NCBI GenBank assembly: GCA_050050615.1
Contig: JASFTV010000131.1
Coordinates: forward strand, 1 to 8,888
DNA length: 8,888 nucleotides
Direction: 5' to 3'
Source: JASFTV01 sp050050615
GTDB taxonomy: Bacteria > Desulfobacterota > DSM-4660 > Desulfatiglandales > HGW-15
The translations under genes and the position numbers were made by a program. Shown piece by piece: positions 5,994-8,888 of the stretch (position 1 is the stretch's first letter; the number at the start of each line of letters is the position of its first letter). The notes beneath the pieces were generated by a model, which was given only the letters and a program-made list of their open reading frames with translations, made no database searches and was not told where the DNA came from.

Positions 5994-7496
5994 ATGCAAG
6001 TACACAAGACCAATTACCTGGAAAATGCCACACCCACCTTGCAGGTGCTTACAGAGGAACAGATCGAAGCCATCTACTACGCGGCCCTCAGGGTGCTCTA
6101 TGAGACGGGACTTCGGGTCTACGATAAAGAGGGCGTCGAGGTCGCCCATGCAGGAGGCGCCATTGTGGAAGGTACAACCGAAGATAGCAGCCTCGTGAAA
6201 ATACCTCATTGGATGGTGGAAAAAGCTCTGACCACGGTTCCCAGCAGGGTCGTCGTGACGGGACCTGATCGCAAGTACCGCATGGAACTCTATAAAAATC
6301 AGATTTACTTCGGCGGGGGTTCCGACACCCCTTTCACCATCGATCCTAACTCGGGGGAGCGGCGGCGCACCACGTATCAAGATGTCAAGAATATTGCCCG
6401 CGTGGCTGAAGCCCTGCCCAATTTGGACTTTCACATGTCCCTAGGCATTACCCAAGACACCGCTATTTCCACCTATGACCGCTGGCAATATCTGGCCATG
6501 CTGGAGGGGACCGACAAGCCCATCAATGTCACCGCTGTGGACGCCGAAGGTCTCCGTGATATGCTGGAGATGGCCTGTATCCGGCTGGGCGGTAAAGAGG
6601 AATGGAAAAAAGGCCCTGCCTTCTCCCTCTACATTGAACCCGTATCCCCTCTCAGCCAGTCCAAAGAGGTCGTGCAGAAACTCCTTTTCGCCGTCGATAA
6701 CGACATCCCTTGCGTATATACGCCCTGTCCCTTGGCCGGCGCCACGGCCCCGACCACGCTGGCCGGTCTTCTGGTACAGGCCCTTGCCGAGAGCCTTTTC
6801 GGTGTCGTGGTCAGCCAGTTGCGCAAACCGGGGGCACAGATGATCATCGGCGGGCTGATGTCGAACATGGACATGCTCACAGCAACTTACACTTACGGCT
6901 CACCGGAACTGCCCTTGCTGAGCGCGGGATACACGGACATCACAAAATGGCTGAGAGTGCCCATGTATGAAACAGCCGGATGCTCCGACGCAAAAGTCTT
7001 TGACGAACAGGCAGCCATGGAAGCCTCCATCAACATCGCCACGGCTGCGCTTATCGGTGGGAACATGATCCACGACGTGGGATACCTCGATTCAGGGCTG
7101 ACCAGTAGCATGGAACTTATGGTCGCCTGCGATGAGATCATTGACATGATGAAACGCATCCTCCAGGGTATCCCCGTGAACGACAATACGATGGCCCTGA
7201 ACGTGATGGAGTCTGTGGGTCCTGGGGGACATTATCTCGAGCACGACCACACCTACGACCGGTTCAAGAGAGAAATCTGGCGGCCCAAGCTGATAGACCG
7301 GCAGAGGTGGGATGATTGGACCGCGGCCGGAAGCAAGCGTTATGGCGAGCGCGTCCACGAACGGGTGATCGAAATCTTGGAGACCGAGACGGAACCGCTC
7401 TTTGAGGAGGCCATGGTCAAAGAACTGCGTCGCATTTGTGAGCTGGCTGATGCCCGCCATAAAGACGAAGAACTGGATGTCAAGATATTTACCTAA
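5994..7496 (+). CDS. mttB: MttB-family amine:corrinoid methyltransferase 2 (non-pyrrolysine)
   Basis: A 500-residue MttB superfamily protein, paralogous to MttB 1. From about residue 140 to 440 the two align with a constant offset of 6 and no gaps: IEPVSPL (214-220), YTPCPLAGATAPTT (242-255), IGGLMSNMDM (285-294), TYGSPEL (300-306), TAGCSDAKVFDEQA (327-340), IHDVGYLDSG (359-368) and SVGPGGHYLEHDHT (407-420). There is no in-frame amber codon, so it is of the pyrrolysine-free type. Probable substrate-pocket stretches differ from MttB 1 (for example YIEP/YCEP, GATAPTT/GGTAPVT and the residues around 300-330), which suggests a different amine. The ATG at 5994 follows GAAGGAGAG at 5979-5987. An in-frame ATG at 5937 would overlap the end of the DUF1638 gene and add 19 residues with no family resemblance, so I rejected it. 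Its partner is probably corrinoid protein 2. Confidence 0.94.
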   Translation: MQVHKTNYLENATPTLQVLTEEQIEAIYYAALRVLYETGLRVYDKEGVEVAHAGGAIVEGTTEDSSLVKIPHWMVEKALTTVPSRVVVTGPDRKYRMELYKNQIYFGGGSDTPFTIDPNSGERRRTTYQDVKNIARVAEALPNLDFHMSLGITQDTAISTYDRWQYLAMLEGTDKPINVTAVDAEGLRDMLEMACIRLGGKEEWKKGPAFSLYIEPVSPLSQSKEVVQKLLFAVDNDIPCVYTPCPLAGATAPTTLAGLLVQALAESLFGVVVSQLRKPGAQMIIGGLMSNMDMLTATYTYGSPELPLLSAGYTDITKWLRVPMYETAGCSDAKVFDEQAAMEASINIATAALIGGNMIHDVGYLDSGLTSSMELMVACDEIIDMMKRILQGIPVNDNTMALNVMESVGPGGHYLEHDHTYDRFKREIWRPKLIDRQRWDDWTAAGSKRYGERVHERVIEILETETEPLFEEAMVKELRRICELADARHKDEELDVKIFT

Positions 7497-7520
7497 TTAC
7501 TTTTGGGTGGTGCGTTGAAG

Positions 7521-8888
7521 ATGAGCAAGGATCCTCAGGAACCTTTGGTCTTGGGCATTGACACCGGGGGCACCTATACCGACGGTGTCCTGCTTCGATA
7601 TGACACGCGCGAAGTCCTGGCCTCAAAAAAAAGCCTCACCACCAAGCGTGACCTCTCCATCGGTGTTGAAGAGGTCATCAGGGGCATACCCATGGCCGAC
7701 CCTTGTGTTATCAAGCTAGTCTCCATATCCACCACCTTGGCCACGAATGCCATTGCTGAAGGGAAAAGCAAAAGGGTCGCCTTGCTCCTTATCGGCTACG
7801 ATCCGGACCTGATCACATCTTTCAGCATGGAAGCCCGGTTTACCACGCCCCACTACTATTATTTTTCCGGGGGTCACGACCTCTACGGCCGAGAGAAGGA
7901 AGCGCTGGATATGCCGGCCATCCTCGCGAAGGTCCATGACATCAAGGACCAGGTGGATGCTTTAGCTGTGTCCAGCTATTTCAGTCCCCTCAATCCTGAG
8001 CACGAAAACCGGACCAGAAAGGCCATTTCGGGCCTCTGCGACCTGCCCGTGGTCCTTGGACACCAGCTTTCCACAAAACTCGGTTCCGTAGAGCGGGCCA
8101 CAACAGCAGCGCTCAATGCCTCGCTTTTGGTGGTACTGCAAGAGTTCGTGGCTGCCGTACGACAGGCGATGAAACGGCGAGGGATCGATGCGCCACTGAT
8201 GGTCGTACGGGGGGACGGTACCTTAATGAGTGAAGCATTCGCTTCGGAAAAACCGGTGGAAACGATTCATTCCGGCCCTGCGGCAAGCGCCATTGGCGGC
8301 CGCTTTCTTTCCGGCGTGGACAATGCCCTGGTGATCGACATTGGCGGCACCACCACCGATATCGCCCTCATTGAAAAGGGGCAGGTCGCCATCGTTGAGC
8401 AGGGTGCCATTGTTAGTGGCTACAAAACGGCTGTCAAAGCAGCCCGCCTCTTCACCATCGCCCTGGGCGGCGACAGCCATATTACCCTGGGCCCTGGAGG
8501 GGGGATTGTCCTGGGGCCTGAGCGTGTGGTCCCTTTGGCGCATCTGGCCCGGGCGTACCCTGAAATGGAAGACCGGTTCAAGAGCCTGTCGAGACAAACC
8601 CGGTCGTCCATTTCCGCCGAATCGCTCGAATACTGGTTTCTGCTCCGTGAACCTCAAGAAAAGAACCTGCTCAAAACGGAGCGCGAAAAAGCGCTCGTTG
8701 ACGTGTTGGGGGAGGGACCCAAGCCGCTACCCGAGATCTTGGAGCATCTCAAGGTATTGCATGTGACCCAGATCGGTGTAGGTCATCTTCTGCGCCAAGA
8801 GGTCATCGGCAAAGCAGGGCTCACGCCCACGGACCTGCTTCATGTGGAAGGGCGCTTTGCCCCCTGGAATGCTGAGGCTTCGGTATCG
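7521..8888 (+). CDS. HyuA-like (hydantoinase/oxoprolinase family) ASKHA ATPase, 3' end beyond the window
   Basis: An open frame of 456 codons with no stop before the window edge, so the protein is partial at its C-terminus. It has the two phosphate-binding motifs of the ASKHA fold: GIDTGGTYTDG (12-22) and VIDIGGTTTD (271-280). HyuA-type blocks STTLATNAI (70-78), RGDGTLMS (230-237) and PVETIHSGPAAS (245-256) are also present. Where true N-methylhydantoinase and oxoprolinase subunits carry a GAGGGS-type segment, this one reads LGGDSHITLGPGGG (315-328), so it is a divergent branch whose substrate may not be a hydantoin. Corrinoid activases of the RamA/RACo type also use an ASKHA ATPase domain, but no FeS cysteine cluster is visible here. 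The ATG at 7521 lies 24 bases after mttB 2; its SD is weak (GGTGG, 7506-7510), and a TTG at 7515 is an in-frame alternative. It is probably co-transcribed. Roles in substrate pre-processing or ATP-driven corrinoid activation are both inferences. Confidence 0.88.
   Translation, partial: MSKDPQEPLVLGIDTGGTYTDGVLLRYDTREVLASKKSLTTKRDLSIGVEEVIRGIPMADPCVIKLVSISTTLATNAIAEGKSKRVALLLIGYDPDLITSFSMEARFTTPHYYYFSGGHDLYGREKEALDMPAILAKVHDIKDQVDALAVSSYFSPLNPEHENRTRKAISGLCDLPVVLGHQLSTKLGSVERATTAALNASLLVVLQEFVAAVRQAMKRRGIDAPLMVVRGDGTLMSEAFASEKPVETIHSGPAASAIGGRFLSGVDNALVIDIGGTTTDIALIEKGQVAIVEQGAIVSGYKTAVKAARLFTIALGGDSHITLGPGGGIVLGPERVVPLAHLARAYPEMEDRFKSLSRQTRSSISAESLEYWFLLREPQEKNLLKTEREKALVDVLGEGPKPLPEILEHLKVLHVTQIGVGHLLRQEVIGKAGLTPTDLLHVEGRFAPWNAEASVS

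Noticed and set aside
8223..8766. Overlapping frames on both strands near the window end (144 codons antisense, 141 codons in another + frame).
   Set aside because: The HyuA-like frame from 7521 runs unbroken through this region and holds its conserved ASKHA motifs here, so the others are shadows.
1..8888. CRISPR arrays, tRNA and rRNA genes, and integrase or transposase genes.
   Set aside because: I saw no regularly spaced direct repeats, no tRNA or rRNA signature, and no recombinase or transposase reading frame on either strand.

Overview
This window holds one side of a corrinoid-dependent methyltransferase locus, with every recognised gene on the + strand. It reads like DNA from a strict anaerobe that demethylates methylated amines and feeds the methyl group into folate (Wood-Ljungdahl) C1 metabolism. 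A sulfate-reducing or syntrophic Desulfobacterota-type bacterium, or an acetogen-like anaerobe, would fit. The taxonomic guess rests on gene content, Shine-Dalgarno (SD) style and general codon appearance only.

Layout: 68-790 encodes a FadR-type GntR regulator, followed by a GC-rich hairpin. About 790-1050 is non-coding and unusually rich in consecutive hairpins. A long cobalamin riboswitch (about 1054-1305) follows, with an expression platform running to 1411. Then comes a tight gene array: a pterin-dependent methyltransferase of the MtgA/AcsE type (1412-2290), corrinoid protein 1 (2390-3031), MttB-family methyltransferase 1 (3046-4509), corrinoid protein 2 (4545-5186), a DUF1638 protein (about 5219-5947), MttB-family methyltransferase 2 (5994-7496), and a HyuA-like ASKHA ATPase (7521 to beyond the window end). 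Gaps between these genes are short, and most starts have a strong AAGGAG-type SD.

Working model, from family knowledge: each MttB homologue moves a methyl group from a quaternary or tertiary amine (glycine betaine, proline betaine, carnitine or similar) onto Co(I) of its partner corrinoid protein. The MtgA-type enzyme then moves it to tetrahydrofolate. Neither MttB frame contains an in-frame amber codon, so these are the non-pyrrolysine type and trimethylamine itself is not the expected substrate. Two mttC/mttB cassettes share one folate methyltransferase, which suggests two substrates or two steps of one substrate. DUF1638 and the HyuA-like ATPase are accessory proteins of unknown role. A typical RamA-like corrinoid activase is not seen inside the window.

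The most interesting point is regulatory. A B12 riboswitch sits in front of genes that USE B12, the opposite of the usual arrangement in which B12 represses synthesis or uptake. The 3' strand of its closing helix (1297-1304) is perfectly complementary over 8 bases to the SD region of the first gene (1399-1406). Ligand-stabilised closing-helix formation could therefore free the SD, giving a B12 ON-switch. This is a hypothesis from base pairing, not shown.
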